From an uncultured Flavobacteriaceae bacterium (GTDB taxonomy: Bacteria > Bacteroidota > Bacteroidia > Flavobacteriales > Flavobacteriaceae): 64,000 nucleotides of DNA. Shown piece by piece: positions 54,551 through 63,245 of the stretch. The position numbers and the translations under genes are program-made. The stretch is from assembly GCA_905181625.1 (NCBI GenBank), contig CAJIYJ010000007.1:310001-374000 (forward strand), given 5' to 3'. Every line of letters begins with the position of its first letter. The stretch's first letter is position 1. The notes under the pieces are model-generated. The model did no database searches, had not been told where the DNA came from, and saw only the letters and a list, made by a program, of their open reading frames with translations.

Positions 54551-55570
54551 TTAAAAAAAACTCAAAAGGTAATCTATCTCTTCTTTTTTGTTATAAAAAT
54601 TAAGACTGACTCTTATTCCATCTCCCCTTTGAGAGCATAGAATCTTGTTTTCAATTAACTTCTTAAACAAAAGTTCATCTCCTTTTAAGTTAAATATATT
54701 GGAGTGACTGACTCTTTTAACTGTCTGATTATCCAACAACCCTTTATCAATAAATTTCTGTTTAGCATAAACAGAAAGTTCTTTTATGGATTTTTCGATA
54801 TTATTTAAGCCATACTTAGATAATTTATTTAATGAAAACAATAGACTCCCAAAATTAAAGGTGTCATAATGACCTGGTTCTAAAATCTGATTAACAAAAA
54901 CACTCTTATGATTTGTAAAAAAATCTTTAGGGGTATTATTTCTTGTTAACACAAACCCATTACCATAACCGCCTAATAGCCATTTGTATCCACTTGAAAT
55001 TAAAACATCAATTTTAGAATTATTAAAATTAAATTCACTTGTACCACAATACTGAGTTCCATCTGTAATAATTAAAAGGCTAGGAAATAAAATTTTAATT
55101 TTTTTAATAAATTCTAAATCTAACAAAGTTCCATTTATATACTGAACAATTGAAAGTACTAGCACATTTGGTTTATATTTTTCAATTCCATTTAAAATTT
55201 GTTTCTCAAGGTCAAAAGAATTTTCAATAAAAAAGTGCTTAAATCCTGACATTTGAACCTGATTGATTATTGAGGGGTAATCATTCTTAACTAATAAAAA
55301 AGTGTGATTTAAATCAATAAGGTTTAACAATGATTTAAAACCCAAAGAAAAGTTTTGTGTCAAGTAAACAGAATGATTATCAGCATTGAAAAAACGACCT
55401 AACTCAACTTTTAACTCATCAAGTAAATTTTCATGGTTTAGACTAAACTGGCTACCTTGTTGAAGGAATTTTAAATCATGATTTTTTCTCCAGGATAAAA
55501 GCTCATCATATAACAGACCTGATCTAGCAGTGTCTAAATAAGTGAAATTTTTAAGAGCGGGAAAATTCAT
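54551..55570 (-). CDS. Class V aminotransferase-fold PLP protein (cysteine desulfurase-like)
   Basis: A 339-residue fold-type I PLP protein. The start FTYLDTARSGL and the PLP lysine K196 in ISSGYKWLLGGYGNG, with D170 in IITDGTQ, match the aminotransferase class V family. The catalytic Cys loop that defines true cysteine desulfurases is not evident, so a kynureninase-like or isopenicillin epimerase-like activity is equally possible. It converges on the lipoprotein gene and diverges from folA. Confidence 0.82.
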   Translation of the reverse strand: MNFPALKNFTYLDTARSGLLYDELLSWRKNHDLKFLQQGSQFSLNHENLLDELKVELGRFFNADNHSVYLTQNFSLGFKSLLNLIDLNHTFLLVKNDYPSIINQVQMSGFKHFFIENSFDLEKQILNGIEKYKPNVLVLSIVQYINGTLLDLEFIKKIKILFPSLLIITDGTQYCGTSEFNFNNSKIDVLISSGYKWLLGGYGNGFVLTRNNTPKDFFTNHKSVFVNQILEPGHYDTFNFGSLLFSLNKLSKYGLNNIEKSIKELSVYAKQKFIDKGLLDNQTVKRVSHSNIFNLKGDELLFKKLIENKILCSQRGDGIRVSLNFYNKKEEIDYLLSFF

Positions 55571-55644
55571 TTTTTAAAAAATACTAGATTAATTAATTTG
55601 TTTTAAAAATACTATTTTTACCAATAAATATTTTCAAACTAGTT

Positions 55645-56544
55645 ATGCTGTTTAAAGGTAAAAGTAATCCCAATATAGATGAAGAACAAATCAAGCTTGT
55701 AGAAAATGCTCAAAAAAGAGTGAAACAAAAAAAAAGATTGTTTTACCATTTCTCCATAATGTTATTTGGAATTGCCGTTCTATTAATTACTAATATTCTA
55801 TTTGGGATTAAAAATGATATTAAGCCTTTTAACTACCCTTGGTCTTATTGGATTAGTATATTCTGGTTTTTAATTCTAGTAGCTCATATTTATAATGTCT
55901 ACATAACTAGTCGCTTTATGGGAAAAGAATGGGAAAAAGAAGAGGTAAAAAAATTAGTTCTAAAACAAGAACTTGAAATTTCAAAAATAAAAATTGAAGT
56001 TGAAAAAGAAGCTAGAATTAAAGCAGAATCACAGTTATTTAATCAAAATAACCGTAAAAATTTAATCACCATAATAGCAGCTGCTAGCGAAAACAATGTA
56101 ATAGGGAAAAACAATAAGCTTATTTGGTACCTTTCAGACGACTTAAAACACTTTAAAAATCAAACTAAGGGCCATTCAGTAATAATGGGTAGAAAAACAT
56201 TTGAATCAATGCCTAAAGCTTTGCCTAATAGAACTAATATCATTATAACTAGAAAAACTGATTATATGGTTAAAGATGCCATTGTAGTAAATTCACTAAA
56301 TCAAGCCCTAGAAAAAGCGGCAGACGATAATCAACCATTTATTATTGGAGGAGGTGAAATTTATAAACTAGCTATTAAAATAGCTGACAGAATAGAGTTG
56401 ACAAGGGTTCATACGGGAATAGAAGGTGACACCTATTTTCCAGAAATAGATCATAATCTTTGGGAGGAAGTTTCCAGAGAGAAAAGATTAAAAGATGAAA
56501 AGCACGACTACGACTTCTCCTTTATTAGATACAATAAAAAATAA
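55645..56544 (+). CDS. folA: Fusion of a 2TM membrane domain with dihydrofolate reductase
   Basis: A 299-residue protein. Residues about 1-92 form a 2TM domain (membrane spans about 31-54 and 67-88, Trp/Tyr-rich loop PFNYPWSYW). About 93-135 is a charged helix likely to be a coiled coil. Residues 139-297 form a complete dihydrofolate reductase (TIIAAASENNVIGKNN, the DDL acid near 166, VIMGRKTFESMP, IIGGGEIYKLAI, YDFSFIRY). DHFR regenerates tetrahydrofolate consumed by ThyA. In flavobacteria I know, the 2TM protein and DHFR are neighbours but separate, so the fusion tethers DHFR to the inner membrane. Confidence 0.92.
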   Translation: MLFKGKSNPNIDEEQIKLVENAQKRVKQKKRLFYHFSIMLFGIAVLLITNILFGIKNDIKPFNYPWSYWISIFWFLILVAHIYNVYITSRFMGKEWEKEEVKKLVLKQELEISKIKIEVEKEARIKAESQLFNQNNRKNLITIIAAASENNVIGKNNKLIWYLSDDLKHFKNQTKGHSVIMGRKTFESMPKALPNRTNIIITRKTDYMVKDAIVVNSLNQALEKAADDNQPFIIGGGEIYKLAIKIADRIELTRVHTGIEGDTYFPEIDHNLWEEVSREKRLKDEKHDYDFSFIRYNKK

Positions 56545-56548
56545 TTAA

Positions 56549-57430
56549 ATGAAATCATATGTATTTCCTGGTCAGGGTTCACAATTCTCTGGAATGTGTC
56601 TTGACCTTTATCAAAAATACCGTGAACTTAAAGAAATATTTGAAAAAGCTGAAGAAGTTTTAAAATTCAATATTTCTAAAATAATGTTCAACGGAAGCCC
56701 TGAAGAGTTAACTCAAACTAAAGTAACTCAGCCAGCTATTTTTATTCATTCTATGGCTATTTTAAGCGTCCTTAAAGATTCTTTTAAACCAGATCAAGTT
56801 GCTGGCCATTCTCTTGGAGAATTTTCTGCTCTTGTAGCTGCTGGAGTTTTAAGTTTTGAAGATGGACTAAGACTTGTTTCGACTAGAGCAAAGGCAATGC
56901 AAAAATCATGTGAAAACACTAATGGAACCATGGCAGCTATTTTAGGTTTAGAAAATGATTTAATTGAAAATATTTGCACAAAAACAAATGGAATTGTTGT
57001 TGCTGCAAACTACAATTGCCCTGGTCAAGTGGTTATTTCAGGGGAAGTAAAAGCTGTTGAAGAAGCTTGTTCTAAGCTGTCAGACGCAGGCGCCAGAAGA
57101 ACTCTAATTCTCCCTGTTAGTGGAGCATTTCACTCTCCTTTAATGGAAGATGCTAAAGCAGAATTATCAATTGCAATAAATAACTCTAATTTCAATGAAC
57201 CAATCTGCCCTATATATCAAAATGTAAATGGAATTGGAGAAACTTCATTAGTTAAAATAAAAGAAAATTTAATTTCACAATTGACTTCACCCGTTAAATG
57301 GACGCATAGTGTTAATCAAATGATTAAAGATGGTGCAACAGATTTTACTGAAATTGGTCCAGGAAAAGTTCTGCAAGGTTTAATAAAAAAAATTGACAGG
57401 AGTTCGACAACTAGCTGTCCTGATCTTTAA
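56549..57430 (+). CDS. fabD: Malonyl-CoA:acyl carrier protein transacylase FabD
   Basis: It loads malonyl groups onto ACP for fatty acid synthesis. The 293-residue protein has FPGQGSQ at residues 6-12, the nucleophile Ser88 in GHSLGEFSAL, and the His of GAFHSPLM. It starts four bases after folA and overlaps convergent degT-like gene by 20 bases at the 3' ends. Confidence 0.95.
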   Translation: MKSYVFPGQGSQFSGMCLDLYQKYRELKEIFEKAEEVLKFNISKIMFNGSPEELTQTKVTQPAIFIHSMAILSVLKDSFKPDQVAGHSLGEFSALVAAGVLSFEDGLRLVSTRAKAMQKSCENTNGTMAAILGLENDLIENICTKTNGIVVAANYNCPGQVVISGEVKAVEEACSKLSDAGARRTLILPVSGAFHSPLMEDAKAELSIAINNSNFNEPICPIYQNVNGIGETSLVKIKENLISQLTSPVKWTHSVNQMIKDGATDFTEIGPGKVLQGLIKKIDRSSTTSCPDL

Positions 57431-58553
57431 AAAACTTATTTATTTTTTCACAAATAAAATCAATTTGATCTTCTTCCAATTCAGAATGCATTGGCAATGA
57501 TATTACTTGTTCACTCATTAAATTAGAAGTTTTAAAATCATTTTCATTATACCTTATATCGATATAAGCTTTTTGTCTATGTAATGGAATTGGGTAGTAA
57601 ATTCCAAAAGGAATCTTTAGCTCTGACAAATAATCTGCTAAAGCATCCCTCATTCCATTAATAACTCTTAAAGTGTATTGATGAAAGACATGAGATTGAC
57701 AATTTCCTTTCACAATTGGTGTTATTAAATATTGATTACTTTCAAATCTTTTTGAGTAAAATAAAGAAGCCTGTTTTCTTCTTTCATTATAAAAATCTAA
57801 AAGGGGGAGTTTAGTGTTTAAAACAGCGGCTTGTATACTGTCTAGTCTTGAATTCACTCCAACAACATCGTGATGATACCTTTTATACATTCCGTGGTTT
57901 ACAATACCACGAATAGTATGTGCTAAATCATCATCATTGGTAAAAATAGCGCCACCATCTCCAAAGCACCCAAGATTTTTTGAAGGAAAAAAGGAAGTTG
58001 TTCCTATATCTCCTATAGCTCCAGATTTAACTTTAGTATTATTTAAAAATTCATATGTTGAACCAATTCCTTGCGCATTATCTTCAATTAAGAAGAGTTT
58101 ATGAGTTTTAGCTATACTCATTAACTTTTCCATGTTAGCTACTTGACCAAACAAATGAACAGGTATTATGGCTTTAGTTTTTGAAGTTATTGCTTTAACA
58201 ACCTTATCACAATCAATATTAAAAGTATCGATATCAACATCAACTAAAACTGGTGTCAAACTTAATAAAGCGATTACTTCAACAGTTGCAGCAAAAGTAA
58301 AATCAGATGTGATTATTTCATCTCCAGGTTTTAGCTCTAAACTCATTAATGCAATTTGTAGAGCATCGGTACCATTTGCACAAGGTATAACATGCTTAAC
58401 GTTTAAATAAGATTCTAAATTACTTTGAAACTCTGAAACTGAAGGACCATTAATGAATGTTCCGTTCTTCATTACCTCTAAAACTGAATTATCCACTTTA
58501 TCTTTTATAAACTCATATTGAGTCTGTAAATCCACCATTTGGATTTTTTTCAT
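57411..58553 (-). CDS. DegT/DnrJ/EryC1/StrS family sugar aminotransferase
   Basis: A PLP-dependent nucleotide-sugar aminotransferase of 380 residues. Lys192 in TSFFPSKNLGCFGDGGAI binds PLP; EDNAQGIG (the Asp/Gln region) and the late HQYTLRV segment are typical. Members make 3- or 4-amino sugars for LPS O-antigen, capsule or glycoprotein glycans. It sits alone between fabD and waaA, so which sugar is aminated is not indicated. It diverges from waaA. Confidence 0.92.
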   Translation of the reverse strand: MKKIQMVDLQTQYEFIKDKVDNSVLEVMKNGTFINGPSVSEFQSNLESYLNVKHVIPCANGTDALQIALMSLELKPGDEIITSDFTFAATVEVIALLSLTPVLVDVDIDTFNIDCDKVVKAITSKTKAIIPVHLFGQVANMEKLMSIAKTHKLFLIEDNAQGIGSTYEFLNNTKVKSGAIGDIGTTSFFPSKNLGCFGDGGAIFTNDDDLAHTIRGIVNHGMYKRYHHDVVGVNSRLDSIQAAVLNTKLPLLDFYNERRKQASLFYSKRFESNQYLITPIVKGNCQSHVFHQYTLRVINGMRDALADYLSELKIPFGIYYPIPLHRQKAYIDIRYNENDFKTSNLMSEQVISLPMHSELEEDQIDFICEKINKFFKDQDS

Positions 58554-58640
58554 ATAATGATTTTTTGTAAAAATAATAAAATCCAGAGTTTAAAATTAAA
58601 TATCTTTACAAAATACTACTTTAGTAGAGTATTAAATCAT

Positions 58641-59882
58641 ATGAATATCGTTTATAATTTATTGATGATTAAAGTAGAGATAATGTTATCTATACTTAAA
58701 TTCTTTAATATAAAAATTAAACAATTCTTTAATGAAAGGAAAAATGTTATTCAAATACTTGAAAAAGAAATTTCTGAAAACGAAAAATACATTTGGATTC
58801 ATGTAGCTTCTTTAGGTGAATATGAGCAAGGACTCCCTGTTTTTAAGCACATTAAGTCTTTATATAAAAATCATAAAATTGTACTTTCCTTTTTCTCTTC
58901 TTCTGGATATAACGCTAGGAAAAATAATCAAATTAGTGATATAACTGTTTATCTTCCACTAGACACAAATAAAAATGTAAATAAGTTTTTAGATATAATC
59001 AATCCAGAGATGGCTTTCTTTGTTAAATACGAATTTTGGCCAAATTATTTAAAATCTTTATATAAAAGAAATACGCCTACATACTTAATTTCAGGTGTAT
59101 TTAGAGAAAGTCATTGGTTTTTTAAATTTTATGGATTCTGGATGAGAAAAGTGCTACGTTCATTTACTCATTTTTTTGTTCAGAATAATAGTTCTAAAGA
59201 AATACTTTGCAAATTTAATATCAATAATTGTTCAGTAATGGGTGATTCTAGGTATGATAGAGTTATGGAGTTATTAAATGAAAATAATGAAGTTCCATTT
59301 TTAAAAGATTTTAAAAATAATAAAATCTGTATAGTAGCAGGTAGCACCTGGAAAGAAGATAATGATTTAATAATAAAATTTATAAATTCTTGTGCATCAA
59401 CTAACACTTGCTGGATCATAGCTCCTCACCAAATTAATTTAAAATATATAAAGGAACTTCAAAATAAAATTGAATTAAATTCAATATTATTATCGGAATT
59501 AAACTTTGAGAATTTTAAAAATATTAATTTAATTATTGTTGATAGCATAGGTCAACTCACTAAGTTATATTCTTATGCAGACATTTCATATGTTGGAGGG
59601 GGAATGGGCACTTCTGGATTACACAATACCTTAGAACCTGCAGTTCATAAAATACCAATAATAATTGGAAAAAATTTTAAAAATTTCCCAGAAGTATCTG
59701 AATTAATCAATTTAAATGGAATTAAAACTGTCAATAATTTCGATTCTTTTGAAACTGAAATCATTGAATTAATTCAGTCCAATGATAAAAGAAATAAAAT
59801 GGGTGAAATTAATTTTGAATATATAAAACGTAATCTTGGAGCATCAGATAAAGTAATCTCCTATTTAAATGAAATAAAATGA
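58641..59882 (+). CDS. waaA: 3-deoxy-D-manno-octulosonic acid (Kdo) transferase WaaA
   Basis: It adds Kdo to lipid A precursor at the inner membrane. I chose ATG 58641 (protein begins MNIVYNLL), giving 413 residues; the longer frame back to 58539 runs into the divergent aminotransferase gene and adds non-family sequence. An N-terminal hydrophobic anchor precedes IWIHVASLGEYEQGLPV, the family acidic base segment. Late motifs are YVGGGMGTSGLHNTLEPA and GKNFKNFPE, characteristic of GT30. Together with lpxB nearby this supports lipopolysaccharide synthesis. Confidence 0.93.
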   Translation: MNIVYNLLMIKVEIMLSILKFFNIKIKQFFNERKNVIQILEKEISENEKYIWIHVASLGEYEQGLPVFKHIKSLYKNHKIVLSFFSSSGYNARKNNQISDITVYLPLDTNKNVNKFLDIINPEMAFFVKYEFWPNYLKSLYKRNTPTYLISGVFRESHWFFKFYGFWMRKVLRSFTHFFVQNNSSKEILCKFNINNCSVMGDSRYDRVMELLNENNEVPFLKDFKNNKICIVAGSTWKEDNDLIIKFINSCASTNTCWIIAPHQINLKYIKELQNKIELNSILLSELNFENFKNINLIIVDSIGQLTKLYSYADISYVGGGMGTSGLHNTLEPAVHKIPIIIGKNFKNFPEVSELINLNGIKTVNNFDSFETEIIELIQSNDKRNKMGEINFEYIKRNLGASDKVISYLNEIK

Positions 59883-60586
59883 AAAAAACACTCTTATTAT
59901 TGATTTTTACTCAATTATCAATTAGCATTAATGCGCAAAGTTTTGTTGGTGCATGGGAAAGGTATCATAATTCGGAAAAAGGTGAAGAACTAAAGAGTAT
60001 AGTTATTTTTTCAGATGGCTATCAAGCAATTAGTACTTACAATGCAAAAACCGGAAAGTTTATTTACTCAAATGGAGGTACATGGAAATTAATTGGTAAT
60101 AGCATTACAGAAAAAGTTGAATTTGATACTGATAATCCTGAACGTGTAGGCTCAGAAGTCACTTTTAAAGTTGAAATTACTGATTCTAGCATGAGAATTG
60201 TTGGAAGTGAAATGGAATTTCAAAGAGTTGATAATGGAAAGCCAGGTGAACTTAATGGTGCATGGCTTATGTCAGGAAGAATAAGAGATGGCGAAAAACA
60301 ATTGAGAGATACAGATAGACCAAGAAAAACAATGAAAATTTTATCTGGAACTCGATTTCAGTGGATTGCTTACAATACAGAGACAAAGAAATTCATGGGG
60401 ACTGGTGGCGGCACCTATACAACTACAGATGGAAAGTACTCTGAGAATATAGAATTCTTCTCTAAAGATGGCTCAAAAGCAGGGCTTAGTTTGGAATTTA
60501 ATTATGAACTCATAAATAATGAATGGCGTCACAAAGGGCTTAGCAGTAAAGGAGATACAATTAATGAAACATGGACTCTAAGGTAA
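59879..60586 (+). CDS. Exported protein with two lipocalin-like repeats (function unknown)
   Basis: A 235-residue protein with a signal peptide ending near ISINAQ. Two halves share the pattern GAW...GGTW/GGTY...beta strands: FVGAWERYHN with SNGGTWKLIGN, and LNGAWLMSGR with GTGGGTYTTTDG. This looks like an internal duplication of a small beta-barrel of lipocalin type. No catalytic residues are recognisable. The ATG overlaps the waaA stop by four bases, so it is co-translated with an LPS gene, but a role in LPS is only a guess. Confidence 0.65.
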   Translation: MKKTLLLLIFTQLSISINAQSFVGAWERYHNSEKGEELKSIVIFSDGYQAISTYNAKTGKFIYSNGGTWKLIGNSITEKVEFDTDNPERVGSEVTFKVEITDSSMRIVGSEMEFQRVDNGKPGELNGAWLMSGRIRDGEKQLRDTDRPRKTMKILSGTRFQWIAYNTETKKFMGTGGGTYTTTDGKYSENIEFFSKDGSKAGLSLEFNYELINNEWRHKGLSSKGDTINETWTLR

Positions 60587-60631
60587 ATTCTTATGGTCTA
60601 ATCTTTTCAGTACTTTTAATAAAATTTAAAA

Positions 60632-61402
60632 ATGTCTAAAAAACCTCTAATATTAGTAACGAACGATGATGGAATTACAGCGCCAGGAATAAGAGCTTTA
60701 ATATCTGTCATGAATGAATTAGGAGACGTCATAGTAGTAGCGCCTGACAGTCCTCAGTCCGCTATGGGCCACGCAATAACTATCAATTCTACATTACATT
60801 GTGATTCAATAAAAATAGATGAAGGACCACAAATTGAATATTCCTGTTCGGGCACACCTGCTGACTGTATTAAAATGGGAATTAATGAAATTTTAAAAAG
60901 GAAACCCGATATCTGTGTTTCTGGAGTAAATCATGGATCAAATTCGTCAATTAATGTCATTTATTCAGGAACAATGAGTGCTGCCTTAGAGGCCAGTATT
61001 GAGGGGATTCCTGCCATAGGATTTTCATTATTAGATTATAGATGGAATGCTGATTTTGATGTAATAAAACCATTTATAAAAAAAATAACTAAAGCAGCCA
61101 TTAAGGAAGGGATTCCCAAAGGAAATGCTTTAAATGTTAATTTTCCAAAATTAAAAGAAAGCGAAATAAAAGGAATTAAAATCTGTAGACAAGCAAAAGC
61201 ACATTGGGTTGAAAAATTTGATAAAAGAAAAAGTCCACAAGGAAAAGAATACTATTGGTTGACAGGTGAGTTTATAAATCAAGATGAAGGAGAAGACTCA
61301 GACGAATGGGCTTTGAAAAATGGGTATATCTCACTAGTTCCTGTTAAATTTGATATGACAGATTATTCTAATATTAAAAAGTTAAATAATTGGAAAATAT
61401 AA
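60632..61402 (+). CDS. surE: 5'/3'-nucleotidase SurE
   Basis: A metal-dependent phosphatase acting on nucleoside 5'- and 3'-monophosphates. The 256-residue protein has the metal-binding TNDDGITAPGI at residues 9-19, APDSPQSAMGHAIT, SGTPADCIKMG and GVNHGSNSSINVIYSGTMSAALE, the full set of family motifs. It is followed 7 bases later by lpxB. Confidence 0.95.
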   Translation: MSKKPLILVTNDDGITAPGIRALISVMNELGDVIVVAPDSPQSAMGHAITINSTLHCDSIKIDEGPQIEYSCSGTPADCIKMGINEILKRKPDICVSGVNHGSNSSINVIYSGTMSAALEASIEGIPAIGFSLLDYRWNADFDVIKPFIKKITKAAIKEGIPKGNALNVNFPKLKESEIKGIKICRQAKAHWVEKFDKRKSPQGKEYYWLTGEFINQDEGEDSDEWALKNGYISLVPVKFDMTDYSNIKKLNNWKI

Positions 61403-61409
61403 ATTAAAC

Positions 61410-62528
61410 ATGAAGTATTATATAATAGCTGGCGAAGCGTCTGGTGACTTACATGGTTCCAATTTGATTAGCGAAATAATCAAAGTTGATTCAGAAGCAA
61501 AAATTAGAGGATGGGGAGGAAATAAAATGGAAAAAGCTGGTGCTAATATTGTAAAACATTATAGCGATTTAGCATTCATGGGGTTTTACGAGGTAATTAT
61601 TAACTTAAAAAGCATTCTAAATAACATTAAATTTTGCAAAGAAGATATATTAAAGTTCAACCCTGATAAGATTATATTTATTGATTATCCTGGTTTCAAT
61701 CTAAGAATTGCTAAATGGGCCAAATCAAAAAAAAACAACTTTAAAACATACTATTATATAGCTCCCCAAATCTGGGCCTGGAATGAGAAGAGAATTCATG
61801 AAATAAAAAAAAATATTGATCATTTATATGTAATTCTTCCCTTTGAAAAAGAATTTTTTGAAAATAAACATAATTATAAAGTCAATTATTTAGGTCATCC
61901 TTTGTTAGATAGTATAAGTGATTTTAAAAAAAATGTAAAAGAAAACTTTATTAAAAAAAATAATTTAAACAATAGTAAACCTATTATTGCAATCCTTCCA
62001 GGAAGCAGAAAACAAGAGATAAAAAAAATATTATCTGTGATGATTGAAGTTGTTGATGACTTTAAGGATTATCAATTTGTTATAGCGGCGGCCCCTAATA
62101 TAAGTTCAGAATTTTTTAATAAATCAATTAAAAATAAAAATGTTAAAATTATAAGCAATAAGACCTATCAAATTTTATCAATATCTAAGGCAGCAATAGT
62201 AACAAGTGGAACTGCAACTCTAGAAACCGCAATTTTAAAAGTCCCACAAGTTGTGTGTTATAAGACTAGTTTTTTTAGTTATTTTTTAGCAAAAATATTT
62301 GTAAATATAAAATTCATATCATTGGTTAATTTAATAATGAATGAAGAAATTGTTAAGGAATTAATTCAAAGTGATTGCTGTAAAAAAAGTATAAGTAATG
62401 AATTAAAAAATATATTAGATAATAATAAAAGAAAAAATCTATTGCTTAAATATGATGAATTAATTAGTAAATTAGGGACTGCTGGTTCAAGTAAAAGAGT
62501 TGCGAATGATATTATTTTAAATAAATAA
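61410..62528 (+). CDS. lpxB: Lipid-A-disaccharide synthase LpxB
   Basis: It condenses UDP-2,3-diacylglucosamine with lipid X to form the lipid A disaccharide. The 372-residue protein has AGEASGDLHGSNL near residue 7, a GWGGNKMEKAGA segment, YYIAPQIWAWNEKR and PGSRKQEI, all GT19 signatures. It is in a plus-strand run with waaA and surE. Confidence 0.96.
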   Translation: MKYYIIAGEASGDLHGSNLISEIIKVDSEAKIRGWGGNKMEKAGANIVKHYSDLAFMGFYEVIINLKSILNNIKFCKEDILKFNPDKIIFIDYPGFNLRIAKWAKSKKNNFKTYYYIAPQIWAWNEKRIHEIKKNIDHLYVILPFEKEFFENKHNYKVNYLGHPLLDSISDFKKNVKENFIKKNNLNNSKPIIAILPGSRKQEIKKILSVMIEVVDDFKDYQFVIAAAPNISSEFFNKSIKNKNVKIISNKTYQILSISKAAIVTSGTATLETAILKVPQVVCYKTSFFSYFLAKIFVNIKFISLVNLIMNEEIVKELIQSDCCKKSISNELKNILDNNKRKNLLLKYDELISKLGTAGSSKRVANDIILNK

Positions 62529-62531
62529 GAT

Positions 62532-62984
62532 TTGAGAATTGATGGTATAGATAAAAAAATTCTTTTTGAATTAATAAATAATTCAAGAATGCCAATTTTA
62601 GAAATTTCTAGAAAAATTGGTATTTCGGGTGCTGCTATACATCAAAGGTTAAGAAAACTTGAGAGATCTGATCTAATTTCAGGACATCATTTAAAATTAA
62701 ATCCTAAAGCTCTTGGCTACTTAACCTTAGCATTTATTGGAGTATATTTTGACAAAGCTGAAAAAAATAAAGAAGCTATAAAGGCAATGAAAAAAATACC
62801 TGAGATACTTGAATGTCATTACACAACTGGGAATTGGAGTGTCTTAATAAAGGTGTTGTGCAAAGACAATGAACATCTTATGTCATTATTAAATAAACAA
62901 ATTCAATCAATTGAAGGTGTTTCAAGAACAGAAACGTTTATATCATTAGAACAGCAAATCGATAGACAGATTACCATTAATTAG
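62532..62984 (+). CDS. Lrp/AsnC family transcriptional regulator (TTG start)
   Basis: A 150-residue regulator. Residues about 3-60 form a winged helix-turn-helix (DGIDKKILFELINNSRMPILEISRKIGISGAAIHQRLRKLE), the rest a RAM/ACT-like domain (ECHYTTGNWSVLIKV). The start is TTG at 62532, three bases after the lpxB stop; the next Met lies within the DNA-binding domain. Lrp-type proteins respond to amino acids. Its targets are unknown. Confidence 0.9.
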   Translation: MRIDGIDKKILFELINNSRMPILEISRKIGISGAAIHQRLRKLERSDLISGHHLKLNPKALGYLTLAFIGVYFDKAEKNKEAIKAMKKIPEILECHYTTGNWSVLIKVLCKDNEHLMSLLNKQIQSIEGVSRTETFISLEQQIDRQITIN

Positions 62985-63243
62985 ACCATTTAGATCTTAA
63001 TAAAAAATAAAGAATTATAAGAGTCAGTACAATTGTAACTGCATTACCAATAATCATTGGCAAGCTATTTATAATTAACCCATAAACTAGCCATAACAAT
63101 ACACCACAAAAAAATATTAAATACATTGTCAATGACATGCCAGAAACAGATTTTGTTTGCCAAACTTTATAAACTTGAGGAATAAAAGCCACTGTCGTTA
63201 AAATAGCTGCTATAAATCCTATCAATTCAATATTAAAACTCAT
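62977..63243 (-). CDS. SemiSWEET-family transporter (MtN3/PQ-loop)
   Basis: An 88-residue membrane protein with three transmembrane helices and the PQ motif in FIPQVYKVWQTKS, the defining mark of bacterial SemiSWEETs, which dimerise into sugar uniporters. I use ATG 63243; a TTG three codons upstream is also open. It lies two bases after leuS on the minus strand and overlaps the Lrp gene end by eight bases. Substrate unknown. Confidence 0.85.
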   Translation of the reverse strand: MSFNIELIGFIAAILTTVAFIPQVYKVWQTKSVSGMSLTMYLIFFCGVLLWLVYGLIINSLPMIIGNAVTIVLTLIILYFLLRSKWSN

Positions 63244-63245
63244 AA

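Noticed and set aside
58539-58640. N-terminal extension of WaaA by 34 residues
   Set aside because: The extension overlaps the divergent aminotransferase gene and its promoter region and lacks family similarity; the ATG at 58641 gives the usual WaaA start.
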